Source: Phocaeicola sartorii JCM 17136 = DSM 21941
GTDB lineage: Bacteria > Bacteroidota > Bacteroidia > Bacteroidales > Bacteroidaceae
Direction of reading: 5' to 3'
Assembly (NCBI RefSeq): GCF_000614185.1
Contig: NZ_BAKM01000007.1
Coordinates: 62,001-126,000 of the forward strand
Length of the DNA stretch: 64,000 bases
Position 1 is the first letter of the stretch. Each line of letters opens with the position of its first letter. The notes beneath the pieces are model-generated. The model saw only the letters and a list, made by a program, of their open reading frames with translations. It had not been told where the DNA came from and ran no database searches. Below, piece by piece: positions 20,633-30,037 of this stretch. The translations under genes were made by a program, and so were the position numbers.

Positions 20633-21127
20633 TTACTTTATCCGGCTATAATTAATAAAATGATACGGGTAGAGATGTTTTTCATCTGTCGGGTGATCTT
20701 CTCTACCTGTTTCTTTCCATTCCTCTTCCTTAATTTCGGGAAAATAAGCATCAGCTTCCTTGGATGCGTCATCAATAAATGTGATATACAATTGTGTGGC
20801 TATGTGCATTGCTTCTTTATACAAGCTTGCACCGCCTATGATAAATATTTCCTCCTCTTCTTTGCAGTGAGATAGAGCGGTTTCCAATGAGGGGAAACAT
20901 TCAGCTCCGGCAAAGGCGGCTCCTTCCCGGCGGCTTAATACGATATTCCGGCGATTGGGAAGTGCTCCTTTAGGAAGTGACTCAAAGGTTTTGCGCCCCA
21001 TGATAATTGTATTTCCGGTGGTCAAGGCTTTAAAGCGTTTCAAGTCATTGGGAAGCCAATACAATAATTTATTTTCAAATCCAATGCCGCGGTTGCGTGC
21101 TATTGCTACTATAATTGAGATGTTCAT
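20633..21127 (-). CDS. folA: Dihydrofolate reductase
   Basis: A 164-residue DHFR that reduces dihydrofolate with NADPH. Motifs: 'IVAIARNRGIGFENKLLYWLPNDLKRFKALTTGNTIIMGRKTFESLPKGALPNRRNIVLSR', with the catalytic acidic residue in 'WLPNDLKRF', and 'IFIIGGASLYKEA' for NADPH binding. It lies 19 bases downstream of thyA on the same strand, coupling thymidylate synthesis to folate recycling. Confidence 0.95.
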   Translation of the reverse strand: MNISIIVAIARNRGIGFENKLLYWLPNDLKRFKALTTGNTIIMGRKTFESLPKGALPNRRNIVLSRREGAAFAGAECFPSLETALSHCKEEEEIFIIGGASLYKEAMHIATQLYITFIDDASKEADAYFPEIKEEEWKETGREDHPTDEKHLYPYHFINYSRIK

Positions 21128-21146
21128 AGTGATGAGTGATTAGTGA

Positions 21147-21941
21147 CTAAACAGATACTTTACCTGCAATGTGTGGCCATGGGTCGTAATTCACCAATTC
21201 AAAATCTTCATATTTGAAACTGAATATATCCTTTATGTCCGGATTGATTTTCATTTGAGGCAAGGGACGAGGCTCACGGCTCAATTGAAGTTTTACTTGT
21301 TCCAGGTGATTGGTATAGATATGTGTGTCACCGAATGTATGAACGAAATCACCAGCTTGCAATCCAGTTACTTGTGCCACCATTTGCAGCAATAATGCGT
21401 AGGAGGCGATATTGAAAGGTACTCCCAGGAATGTATCTGCGCTACGTTGGTAAAGTTGCAGGCTTAAGCGTCCGTTGGCAACGTAGAATTGAAAAAAAGC
21501 ATGGCAAGGAGGAAGATTCATCTTAGTTAAATCGGCTACATTCCATGCGCTGACAATGATACGTCGTGAATCCGGATTATGCTTGATGGTTTCTATTGCT
21601 TCGGAAATCTGGTCAATAAAACCCCCGTTATAATCCGGCCAAGAACGCCATTGGTAACCGTAGATGTGTCCCAGGTCACCGTTTGCATCGGCCCATTCAT
21701 TCCAGATGCGTACTCCATTGTCTTGCAGGTATTTTATATTGGTGTCACCTTGCAGGAACCATAAAAGTTCATGGATGATGGATTTTAAATGTAGTTTTTT
21801 GGTTGTGACCAAAGGGAAGCCTTCTTCCAGATTGAAGCGCATTTGATGGCCGAATATACTGATGGTTCCTGTTCCGGTACGGTCTTCTTTGTGAACGCCT
21901 TCGGTCAAGATACGATTTAACAGATCTAAATATTGTTTCAT
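21147..21941 (-). CDS. thyA: Thymidylate synthase
   Basis: A 264-residue ThyA, the exact length of E. coli ThyA. It methylates dUMP to dTMP using methylene-tetrahydrofolate. Visible: '[19 protein letters not shown]', '[15 protein letters not shown]', active-site '[12 protein letters not shown]' with the nucleophilic Cys, '[21 protein letters not shown]' and 'GDTHIYTNH'. First gene of a thyA-folA operon. Confidence 0.97.
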   Translation of the reverse strand: MKQYLDLLNRILTEGVHKEDRTGTGTISIFGHQMRFNLEEGFPLVTTKKLHLKSIIHELLWFLQGDTNIKYLQDNGVRIWNEWADANGDLGHIYGYQWRSWPDYNGGFIDQISEAIETIKHNPDSRRIIVSAWNVADLTKMNLPPCHAFFQFYVANGRLSLQLYQRSADTFLGVPFNIASYALLLQMVAQVTGLQAGDFVHTFGDTHIYTNHLEQVKLQLSREPRPLPQMKINPDIKDIFSFKYEDFELVNYDPWPHIAGKVSV

Positions 21942-22021
21942 GCTCGGAAATTCATTTTATAGATTGCAAAAGTACGCAAAATCTTTCTTTTCCGAGCATA
22001 AAAAACGAGTCTATTTTGGTT

Positions 22022-22351
22022 TTACCATTTGAAACTGCATACACGTTGTACGCCGATGATGGCAAGAACCACGGTGGCAATGACCCATGACTGGAAATTC
22101 GTATCACTGATCAGATAATAGGCTTGGGAAGTGATTATGTCACTGATAGCCTGGTACAGAACTTCAAAGCCATTGAAAATATAGAAGAATGTACAACAGA
22201 CAATGGCGCAGGCTACACTGAGCATATCCGATAACCGCTTGGCTTGTTGGGGGAGGTTGCGGATAACCCGGCGTGAAAATCCATTGTCTTCAATTTCATG
22301 TTTGTTGGCAAGCATGAAATTCTTAATTAATTTATCATCATTTTCCATCAT
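22022..22351 (-). CDS. Membrane protein downstream of ECF sigma factor (DUF5056-like)
   Basis: A 109-residue protein with a short cytoplasmic N-terminus ('LIKNFMLANKHEIEDNGFSRRVIRNLP') and two membrane helices (about residues 41-62 and 87-104). It overlaps the sigma factor gene by 14 bases, which suggests translational coupling and an anti-sigma or sigma-linked role. The N-terminus resembles DUF5056 proteins that sit beside Bacteroides sigma factors, but I am not certain of the family. Confidence 0.75.
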   Translation of the reverse strand: MMENDDKLIKNFMLANKHEIEDNGFSRRVIRNLPQQAKRLSDMLSVACAIVCCTFFYIFNGFEVLYQAISDIITSQAYYLISDTNFQSWVIATVVLAIIGVQRVCSFKW

Positions 22352-22883
22352 AACCGTTCTGTTTTAAGAAAGTTGTCAATTTCGTTTTTCCGCGTGATAA
22401 ATGGGATTTGATTGTTCCCGCAGGCATTCCTGTGATCACTGCTATTTTTTCTATCGGAAGATCTTCCATAAAAAATAAGGTGATGCAGGTACGCTCCGCC
22501 TCTTTTAATTGGCTCAATCCCCGATATATGTCCATGTGCTCACCTACTTGCCTTTGTTCTGTTTGGTAAGCAGCATCTATTTCCCAAGTTTCCAGTCCGG
22601 ACGTTTCTTTTTTGCTGCGAATATAGTCATAAAATATATTATAAGCAATCCGGTAAAGCCATGTGGAAAAGCTGGACAGGTTTTTAAATGAAGCCAAGTT
22701 GGTATATGCTTTTATAAAAGTTTCCTGTGCCAGGTCATCGCTGAGCTCTGCATCTCCCAATGTCTGGTGTAGGAAAAAACGCCTGATGGGCGATTGGTAC
22801 TTTTTGACCAAAGTATCAAACGCCCGGGTGTTTTTGAAAACCACCACTTGTGCTACCAACGCTATGTCGTTGATTTGGCTCAT
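22338..22883 (-). CDS. ECF-type RNA polymerase sigma-70 factor
   Basis: A 181-residue sigma factor with region 2 ('LVKKYQSPIRRFFLHQTLGDAELSDDLAQETFIKAYTNLASFKNLSSFSTWLYRIAYNIFYDYIR') and region 4 ('LPIEKIAVITGMPAGTIKSHLSRGKTKL'), and no region 3, the layout of ECF sigma factors. It lies two bases downstream of a membrane protein gene and overlaps another, forming a three-gene operon that looks like a membrane-linked signalling unit. Confidence 0.93.
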   Translation of the reverse strand: MSQINDIALVAQVVVFKNTRAFDTLVKKYQSPIRRFFLHQTLGDAELSDDLAQETFIKAYTNLASFKNLSSFSTWLYRIAYNIFYDYIRSKKETSGLETWEIDAAYQTEQRQVGEHMDIYRGLSQLKEAERTCITLFFMEDLPIEKIAVITGMPAGTIKSHLSRGKTKLTTFLKQNGYDGK

Positions 22884-22885
22884 CT

Positions 22886-23470
22886 TTATTCTTCGTTGTG
22901 GGGAGTATCTGTCTTTTTACTCTTATGTGGAGTGGTAGTATAAGCTATCAATACTTGTCCCAGCCCCATACAGAAAATAAGGAATCCGATAGCTGCCAAT
23001 CCTTCTTCATAGGTCAATATCCAAAGGAAGACTCCCAGACCAATACCTAAGAATATATTTTTGATTCCCTTTGCCATTACAGCATTTTCCTGTTCTTCGG
23101 GATCGTTGAACAGTTCGGCCGGAATGGTCCGTCCTGCTGCCAAGGCCTCTGCAGCCAGTTTGTATTTGGCTTGTTTGTTCTTGTATCTGAACCAAAGTAC
23201 AATAGCTACAATAAAGAAAGGCAGTCCGCAACAGATGATGAGTGCGATAATTGCTATTGAAGTAGGAGGGCCGCTGCTCCAATCATCGAAAGCTGGATTG
23301 GTGTTATGTATGGTGGCGTCTTGATCTTCATCCACATCTTGTAATTCGCTTACAACGACTGTATCCATCCGGGTGCTGTCAAGGGCGGAAGGCACTAGTT
23401 TGATTGTCTGGGCATGGATTGCGAAGCAAGTCCCCATGAGCAAGGCTAAAATAAAAAGTAACTGTTTCAT
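22886..23470 (-). CDS. Membrane protein in sigma-factor operon (DUF6249-like)
   Basis: A 194-residue protein with a signal peptide or first helix (residues 1-20), then helices at about 72-95 ('SIAIIALIICCGLPFFIVAIVLWFRYKNKQAKYKLAAEALAAGR'), 135-150 and 155-175. The 'RYKNKQAKYKLAAEALAAGRTIP' stretch after the helix is typical of DUF6249 membrane proteins. It is first in the operon with the ECF sigma factor and may sense or transmit a signal to it. Function unknown. Confidence 0.75.
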   Translation of the reverse strand: MKQLLFILALLMGTCFAIHAQTIKLVPSALDSTRMDTVVVSELQDVDEDQDATIHNTNPAFDDWSSGPPTSIAIIALIICCGLPFFIVAIVLWFRYKNKQAKYKLAAEALAAGRTIPAELFNDPEEQENAVMAKGIKNIFLGIGLGVFLWILTYEEGLAAIGFLIFCMGLGQVLIAYTTTPHKSKKTDTPHNEE

Positions 23471-23600
23471 GTTTTATATCTTTATTATTGTTTTCTGCTA
23501 GTTAGACGGAACGAATTGGGAAATAGGTTGCAAATAGACAGAAAAAATTCATATAATCCCGAAATATCATCGTATTTTTGTCCTATAAAAAGGAAAAAAC

Positions 23601-25026
23601 ATGAAATTACCATCAGAATTTGAAGCAAGAACTGGAATGGATGGGGGAAGAAACCTATCGTGCGTTGGAAGCTGCTTTACAGGCCGAGCCTCCTGTCAGC
23701 ATCCGTGTCAATCGTACCAAGCGGAATGAGAAAGTTACGGGGGAACCGGTGCCTTGGGCGGATGCAGGAGTCTATTTATCACAACGGCCGACTTTTACAT
23801 TCGATCCGTTGTTTCATGCTGGTTGCTATTATGTGCAGGAAGCATCTTCCATGTTTGTGGAACAGGTCTTGCGCACATATATTACCGGACCTGTGGTGAT
23901 GCTCGATCTCTGTGCCGCTCCCGGTGGTAAGTCTACTCATGTGCGTTCACTTCTTCCTGCCGGTAGTTTGTTGCTGGCTAATGAGGTGATGCGTAACCGT
24001 TCCCAGGTGTTGGCTGAAAATCTGATAAAGTGGGGGGATGCGGAAGTTGTGGTGACGAATAATGATCCGGCGGATTTCACTTCTTTGACAGAGCTGTTTG
24101 ATGTTGTTTTGGCGGACGTGCCTTGTTCCGGTGAGGGGATGTTCCGTAAAGATCCTGTTGCCGTAGAAGAATGGAGTGCGGACAATGTACAGATTTGTTG
24201 GCAACGTCAGCGTCGGATTTTAGCGGATATATGGCCGGCTTTGAAACCCGGTGGTCTGCTGATTTATAGCACGTGTACTTATAATAAGGAGGAAGATGAG
24301 GAAAATGTGGCTTGGATTGCCGGTGAACTGGGTGCGGAGGTACTGAAGGTGCCGGTGTCATCGGAATGGGGGATCATCGGGAATTTGGCGGGACAGGATT
24401 TCCCTGTTTATCGTTTCCTGCCTCATAGTGTAAAAGGGGAGGGATTTTTCTTGGCCGTACTGAGAAAGAATGCCGCCACGTCTTATGCTGTTCCTTGCAT
24501 CCGCTGCCGGGAGGACAAGGAGAAAATGACGAAAAGGAAGAGGAAAGGAGAAAAAGGAAATTCGTCTCAGGTTGCTTCTTTTCCCCATGAAGTGAAAAGT
24601 TGGTTAAAGCAGGCGGAGGATTTCCGGTTTGAGGTGAGAGGTACGAAGGTGATAGCATTTCCCGGTGCCTATCTTTCGGAATATGACTTGTTCCGGCAGG
24701 AATTGAAAGTGGTCCATGCGGGTGTTACTATAGGTGAGTTGAAGGGAAAAGATGTGATACCGGATCATTCATTGGCGATGAGCACGCTGCTGAATCGTGA
24801 TGGTTTCCCTTGTTTTGAACTGACCTATGAGCAAGCCATTGCTTATTTGCGTAAAGAGGCGATCACACTGGATGCTTCTGTTCCGCGTGGCTATATACTT
24901 TTAACTTATAAAGATATTCCCCTGGGATTTGCCAAGAACATTGGCAATCGGGCCAATAACCTCTATCCGCAGGAGTGGCGTATCCGAAGCGGTTATTTGC
25001 CCGAAGAACTTTCTTTTGTATGGTAA
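23601..25026 (+). CDS. 16S/23S rRNA (cytosine-C5) methyltransferase, RsmF/NOL1-NOP2-Sun type; frame break near the start
   Basis: About 474 residues. The SAM-binding core is clear: 'VMLDLCAAPGGKSTHV' (motif I), 'VVVTNNDPADF', and the catalytic region 'FDVVLADVPCSGEGMFRKDP' and 'GLLIYSTCTYNKEEDEENV' with the paired cysteines of m5C RNA methyltransferases. The C-terminal 110 residues form the PUA-like RsmF tail. The open frame proper starts at a TTG (23620), but an ATG at 23601 preceded by AGGAAAA gives 'MKLPSEFEART', the usual N-terminus; this needs a one-base frame change between about 23628 and 23640. ATG 23641 is a fallback start. The break is probably a sequencing error. Confidence 0.87.
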
Positions 25027-25046
25027 AAGGAGCTATAATTTTGTCC

Positions 25047-25093
25047 GGGAAGATTGTGCGTGTTACTTTTCATAGACTGGCACAATGCTTCCC
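25047..25093. terminator. Hairpin between rRNA methyltransferase and topB
   Basis: GGGAAG-ATTGTGC (25047-25059) pairs with GCACAAT-G-CTTCCC (25080-25093), 13 bp with one bulged G. It lies between convergent genes; no long T run follows, so termination is only inferred. Confidence 0.5.
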
Positions 25094-25162
25094 AGGGAAT
25101 ATGCGGGCTTGCTTGAATACAGTACAATTCTTGTAGGCTTTGTACAAGGGAACGTGTGATGA

Positions 25163-27303
25163 TCAGAACGGTTTCCTGTAGGTACACCCGTTCTTCCATT
25201 CCGAGCAGCCATACGCGGCCTTGCCTTTTATAATTGTTCCTTTGCCACATAGCGGGCAAGGTTTTCCCGTCGGTTCGTCATCGGACGGGATAGTGGGAAC
25301 GGGTGTGGCTGAAGAAGTTTTTTTCCGTGGGGTACCGTTCTTCTTTTTCGGCTGTTTGGGTGTAGAGTTTGTTGCAGCTTTCGTCACTGTTTCCTCTATT
25401 GTGGTGACGCGGCGGTTTGTATTATCACTTAAAACGCTGTGTACTATTTCACTTACCATCTGCTTCAATTCATTTAGAAAAGTAGTCGCATTATAACTTT
25501 TCTTCTCTATTTCACGTAGTTTCTTTTCCCATATACCTGTTAGCTCGGCTGATTTCAACAGTTCCTCGCGGATTAGTCCCACCAGCTCTATTCCGGTAGG
25601 GGTTGCGATCAGATTCTTTCGTTCTTTACGGATATAATGGCGCTTGAACAGGGTTTCAATGATGGCTGCGCGTGTAGACGGACGTCCTATTCCGTTTTCT
25701 TTCAACGCATCGCGTAACTCGTCATTATCTACCAGCTTGCCTGCAGTTTCCATGGCGCGCAGCAGGGTTGCTTCTGTATATGGCCGCGGGGGTTGTGTCC
25801 ATTTCTCGTCCAGTTTGGGCAGATGCGGTCCGCTTTCTCCTTTCACAAAAGCGGGCAAGGAGTGTTCTTCGTCACTTTCACGAGCTTCTGCATCAGGATC
25901 GGTCATACCTTCTGGCAGATTGGTTTGTGGTTTGGCAAAGATAACGCGCCATCCGGCATCCAGAATCTGTTTTCCTGTGGCTTTGAATTCTATCTTGTCC
26001 GCTTCGCCTATTACGGTCGTGGTGGCAAACTTACAGTCGGGATAGAATACGGCAATAAAGCGCCGTGCTACCAGATCGAACACTCGTTTCTCCATATCTG
26101 TCAGATTTACGGGGGGCTGTCCCGTAGGAATGATGGCATGGTGATCCGTAACTTTCGAATTGTCAAATACTTTTTTGGACTTGATAAGCTTTTGTCCTGC
26201 CAATGGAGCGGTAAATGCAGTGTATGGAGTTAGCCCTGCCAATATATTAGGGCATTTGGGATAGATGTCATCGCTTAGGAAAGTGGTATCTACACGGGGT
26301 AGGTAGTCACCTTCTTTTCATACAGTGACTGGATAAGCTTCAAAGTTTCATCGGCCGAATAAGCGAATTTTTTGTTGCATTCCACCTGTAGGGAAGTCAG
26401 GTCAAAAAGACGGGGAGGAGCTTCTGTCCCTTGTTTTTTTGCCACTTCGGTCACGGTAAAAGGAACATCCTTGATGCGCTCCATGAGTGCCTGTCCGGTA
26501 GCAAGGTCGAGAATGGGAGGGATTCCCCTGTTTTCTTCGGTCTTTTTGGCTTTCTTGGGGTTCTCTTTGGCGTCACTTTCTTCCTGAGCCAGTTCCTCGT
26601 CGCTTTTGCGGATGATGGCGGAGAAGGTAGTTTCCCGATATAAGGTAGCCAGTACCCAATATTGTTGCGGGGTGAAGTTCTCTATCTCTTGCTGGCGCTT
26701 CACTATCAGTGCCAAAGTAGGGGTCTGCACTCGTCCGATAGATAGTATCTGTCTGTTTTGTCCGTATTTTAAGGTATAGAGCCGGGTAGCGTTCATGCCC
26801 AATACCCAATCGCCGATGGCACGGCTTAAGCCGGCCTCGTATAAAGGTTGGAACTCTTTCTGGTCTTTTAGCTTGTTGAATCCTTCGCGTATGGCTTCTT
26901 CAGTCAGGGAGGAAATCCACAGGCGTTTTACCGGACAGTGTGCTCCTGCTTTCTGCATGACCCACCGTTGAATAAGTTCTCCTTCCTGGCCGGCATCACC
27001 GCAGTTTATAATTTCATCGGCATTTTGCATCAGTCCTTCTATGATGTGGAATTGTTTTTCAATGCCCGGGTTGCTGATCAGCTTTATGCCGAAACGGGGA
27101 GGGATCATGGGAAGGCTGGACAGGCTCCATGCTTTCCATGAAGGAGTGTATTCGTGAGGCTCCTTCAAGGTACAGAGATGTCCGAATGTCCAGGTAACCT
27201 GATATCCGTTCCCTTCTATATATCCGTCTTTTTTTGTTTTTGCTCCCAGTACATCCGCTATGTCACGGGCTACGGAAGGTTTTTCGGCAATACAAACTAT
27301 CAT
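25163..27303 (-). pseudogene. topB: DNA topoisomerase III, one frameshift
   Basis: Type IA topoisomerase of about 713 residues. The start at 27303 gives 'MIVCIAEKPSVARDIADVLGA', the TOPRIM beginning; 'CGDAGQEGELIQR' is the TOPRIM acidic motif and 'SIGRVQTPTLALIVKRQQEI' is conserved in TopB. The frame breaks at 26296-26299: a run of four G (plus strand) should have five. Restoring it gives 'VTTYPRVDTTFLSDDI', with the catalytic Tyr. The C-terminus keeps a zinc-ribbon-like 'PCPLCGKGTIIKGKAAYGCSEWKNGCTY'. TopB decatenates replication intermediates. The break sits in a homopolymer directly at the active site and is very likely a base-calling error. Confidence 0.9.
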
Positions 27304-27457
27304 ATTTATTTTGTTTCTGTTCAAATAGGATTGCAAAGGTAATAAAAACACTTGGAAGAGATTTTGTTTTATCTTTATTAGTTCTTCTTTTATAAGAAAT
27401 TAAAAATAGCTATCGAGTGCTTCGAAGTCATTTCACATAAGAATGCGAAAAAATAGA

Positions 27458-27489
27458 TTTGTATAATATGGGATATTCAGCTACATTTG
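27458..27489 (+). promoter_or_regulatory. Promoter of the thioesterase gene
   Basis: TTTG (27458-27461), a 20-nt spacer, then TACATTTG (27482-27489): a full match to the Bacteroides -33/-7 promoter, 21 bases before the ATG. Confidence 0.7.
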
Positions 27490-27510
27490 TATTCAGAATA
27501 AAAAGATAGA

Positions 27511-27885
27511 ATGATGGAAACAGGACTGACTTATACTTCGACTGCAGTCGTATCGAAAGAAAATGCAGCTGCCACAATGGGCAGCGGAGATTTGAACGTG
27601 TTTGCTACTCCCGCTATGGTAGCGTTGATGGAAAATGCAGCCATGAATGCGGTGGCGGGCGGGTTGCCCGAAGGTTCCACTACGGTAGGAGCTATGATGA
27701 ACACCACCCATATCAAGCCTTCGGCTGTGGGAGACACGGTTTCGGCCACTGCCGTATTAAAAGAGGTGGAAGGCAGAAAACTTACTTTTGAAGTGCGGGC
27801 GCAAGATAGCAAGGGCGTGATCGGGGAAGGTACGCATGTACGTTATATTGTGGATAAAGAGAAATTTATGAGCAAATTGTCTTGA
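27511..27885 (+). CDS. Hotdog-fold thioesterase family protein (FlK-like)
   Basis: A 124-residue single hotdog domain. The pattern 'VFATPAMVALMENAAMNAVAGGLPEGSTTVGAMMNTTHIKPSAVGDTVSATAVL' matches the fluoroacetyl-CoA thioesterase-like group: the Thr/Glu/His residues expected for that active site are Thr34, Glu42 and His69 or near. Bacteroides homologues are of unknown substrate; hydrolysis of a short acyl-CoA is inferred from family. ATG 27511 is followed by a second in-frame ATG at 27514. Confidence 0.85.
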   Translation: MMETGLTYTSTAVVSKENAAATMGSGDLNVFATPAMVALMENAAMNAVAGGLPEGSTTVGAMMNTTHIKPSAVGDTVSATAVLKEVEGRKLTFEVRAQDSKGVIGEGTHVRYIVDKEKFMSKLS

Positions 27886-27905
27886 TGGATATTTGTTTGT
27901 GTCAA

Positions 27906-27972
27906 AACTGACCCAGACTGTCATACGATGATGACAGATTACGGTATGACGGCCTGGGTCAGTTCTGATTTT
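27906..27972. terminator. Bidirectional terminator after the thioesterase gene
   Basis: AACTGACCCAG (27906-27916) pairs with CTGGGTCAGTT (27954-27964), and inside it GTCATAC pairs with GTATGAC. A T6 tract follows at 27969. The next gene is convergent and ends at 27976. Confidence 0.75.
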
Positions 27973-27975
27973 TTC

Positions 27976-29868
27976 TTATTCCTGCAACGACTGGATATAC
28001 TCATATAATTTCTTATAAAACGGATGTCTTGTCAGCGTGGAAGCATCTCCCAATATAATAAGTTTCATGCGTGCGCGTGTGATGGCGACATTCATTCTTC
28101 GCAAATCATTCAGAAAACCTATTTGTCCGTCTTCATTGGCGCGTACCAGACTGATTAAGACCACATCCCGTTCCTGCCCTTGGAAACCATCTACCGTATT
28201 GACGGTGATAAGGTGCCGGTAAGGCTTGAAAAAAGCGTTTTGTCTTATCAGCTGGCGGAGATATTGTACCTGCGCTTTATAAGGAGAAATCAGCCCCACG
28301 TCAATCCGCTCTTCCAAAAAACGTTCTTTTCCTATTTTATGAATGTAATGAGTCAGTTGGGAAATGGATAGTGCCGCTTCGGTTTTGTTGATGCGGCCGA
28401 AACTTTCACCCACAAATTCCTCATTACAGTCCATCCCTTCCGTATTCACCCATTCTATAGGGGTGTCGTAATCCAGGATTCCCCGGTATTTTACTTCGGG
28501 GGCAGATTTCAATTCCCCCTGATAGAACCATTCCGAAGAGAAACGCATGATCTCATCATTCATTCTGTATTGAACCTTCAGCAGAGAAACCGTTTCGGGT
28601 TTGTTCTGCACGATTTCCTGCATCAAGGTCTGGTCCAGTCCGCCTCGTGCCGCCTCCACACATTTTATGGTAGGGGGGAGCTGGCAATGATCTCCTGCCA
28701 GAATAACCCGGTCTGCCTTGCGGATAGCGATCCAGCAGGCGGGTTCCAATGCTTGTGCGGCCTCATCTATAAATAAAGTACCGAATTTACGTCCTGTCAG
28801 AACCCGGTTGGCAGAGCTTACCAATGTGCAGGCTATGACGCGCGCTTCGCCGAACAGCGATTCGTTGATGCGGATCTCCAGTTCGGTGGCACGGTCTTTC
28901 AATGAATTAATTTTCAGACGTATGTTTTCCCGTTCCGCACCTTTGCGCGAACGGCGGTAGAGTTCGCGTATGGCTTTTCGGATACTCCAAAGTTGAGGAT
29001 AATCCGGATGGCTTTCAAAACGGCGTTCATAGGTAAAAGAAAGCATTTTGTCATTGACACGGGTGGGGTTGCCGATTCGTAATACGGGAACTCCGCGATC
29101 GACCAGCTTTTCACTAATCCAGTCTACAGCCATATTGCTTTGAGCGCATACCATCACTTGGTTCTCGCGGTGCAGCGTTTCATAAATGGCTTCTACCAGC
29201 GTGGTGGTCTTTCCCGTTCCGGGAGGGCCATGGACAATGGCTACATCTTTGGCGTGCATCACCTTGTTCACCGCTTCTTCTTGCGTACTGTTCAGCCACG
29301 GGAAACGGGCGGGACTAAAACTGAATGTTTGTGCTTTTAATGTACCGTGGAAAATTTCCCGTAGCTCTGCCAGACGGTTGTCTTTCGCTTTGATAACCTG
29401 GCTTAAAGCCTCAAACATCAACCGGTAACTGGTCTCGTCAAAATAAAGTTGCACACCCAACCGGCACTCGGTGGACTGTATGCTGAGCAAAGCGTCTGCC
29501 GATGGCAGGACAATGACCATTCGGTCCTCATCCACATAGTTCACGGTGGCTGTGAAGTTGAAATAATGAATGCTTCCCGAGGTATCCTGAGTGAAAAAGC
29601 AGACGGGACGTCCGAATTCGAATACATGTTCTATTTCTTTGTCTTCCTGCCTCTCTATCTCTATAACCAGTTGGTTTAAAGAGTTGTAATAGCTTCTGCC
29701 TGTACAGACCGGATACCAGCACATGCCGCGTTTTACCTTGCGGTCGATGCCCATCGCTTCGGTCTGTTGCCTGAAAGTTTCTTTTTCGTAATTATATTCC
29801 ATGTGAAGCAACAACTCTTTGCGTTGTAATTTGTTAATAATAGTAGAGAGGGATTTGTGCTGGTTCAT
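27976..29868 (-). CDS. SF1 DNA/RNA helicase, UPF1/IGHMBP2-like
   Basis: A 630-residue helicase. In order: N-terminal beta-rich region (1-190), Walker A 'VHGPPGTGKTTTLVEAIY' (about 215), motif Ia 'VMVCAQSNMAVDWI', Walker B 'TLFIDEAAQALEPACWIAI' (about 370), motif III 'VILAGDHCQLPPT', motif IV 'LKVQYRMND', motif V 'VNTVDGFQGQERDVVLISLVRAN' and motif VI 'NVAITRARMKLIILGD'. This is the Upf1-like layout of SF1B helicases widespread in Bacteroidetes. It unwinds nucleic acid with ATP; its cellular task is unknown. It is monocistronic, with a -7 box-like TATCTTTG upstream on its strand. Confidence 0.92.
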   Translation of the reverse strand: MNQHKSLSTIINKLQRKELLLHMEYNYEKETFRQQTEAMGIDRKVKRGMCWYPVCTGRSYYNSLNQLVIEIERQEDKEIEHVFEFGRPVCFFTQDTSGSIHYFNFTATVNYVDEDRMVIVLPSADALLSIQSTECRLGVQLYFDETSYRLMFEALSQVIKAKDNRLAELREIFHGTLKAQTFSFSPARFPWLNSTQEEAVNKVMHAKDVAIVHGPPGTGKTTTLVEAIYETLHRENQVMVCAQSNMAVDWISEKLVDRGVPVLRIGNPTRVNDKMLSFTYERRFESHPDYPQLWSIRKAIRELYRRSRKGAERENIRLKINSLKDRATELEIRINESLFGEARVIACTLVSSANRVLTGRKFGTLFIDEAAQALEPACWIAIRKADRVILAGDHCQLPPTIKCVEAARGGLDQTLMQEIVQNKPETVSLLKVQYRMNDEIMRFSSEWFYQGELKSAPEVKYRGILDYDTPIEWVNTEGMDCNEEFVGESFGRINKTEAALSISQLTHYIHKIGKERFLEERIDVGLISPYKAQVQYLRQLIRQNAFFKPYRHLITVNTVDGFQGQERDVVLISLVRANEDGQIGFLNDLRRMNVAITRARMKLIILGDASTLTRHPFYKKLYEYIQSLQE

Positions 29869-30037
29869 ATTTGTTCTTTTTTATAAGAATTGCAAAGATA
29901 ATAATTATCTCTCTAAAAGTGCTTTGTGTTTTATATTGTTAAATGTATTATAGACTACACAAGGATTCTATTGATTTCTTTATCTCACCAAAGATAAAAT
30001 GGATTAAAAAACATAGTAACTATAAATTGTGGTAGGT

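Noticed and set aside
30029..30037. GTG start of aconitase three codons upstream
   Set aside because: ATG 30038 gives the usual protein length and needs no rare start codon.
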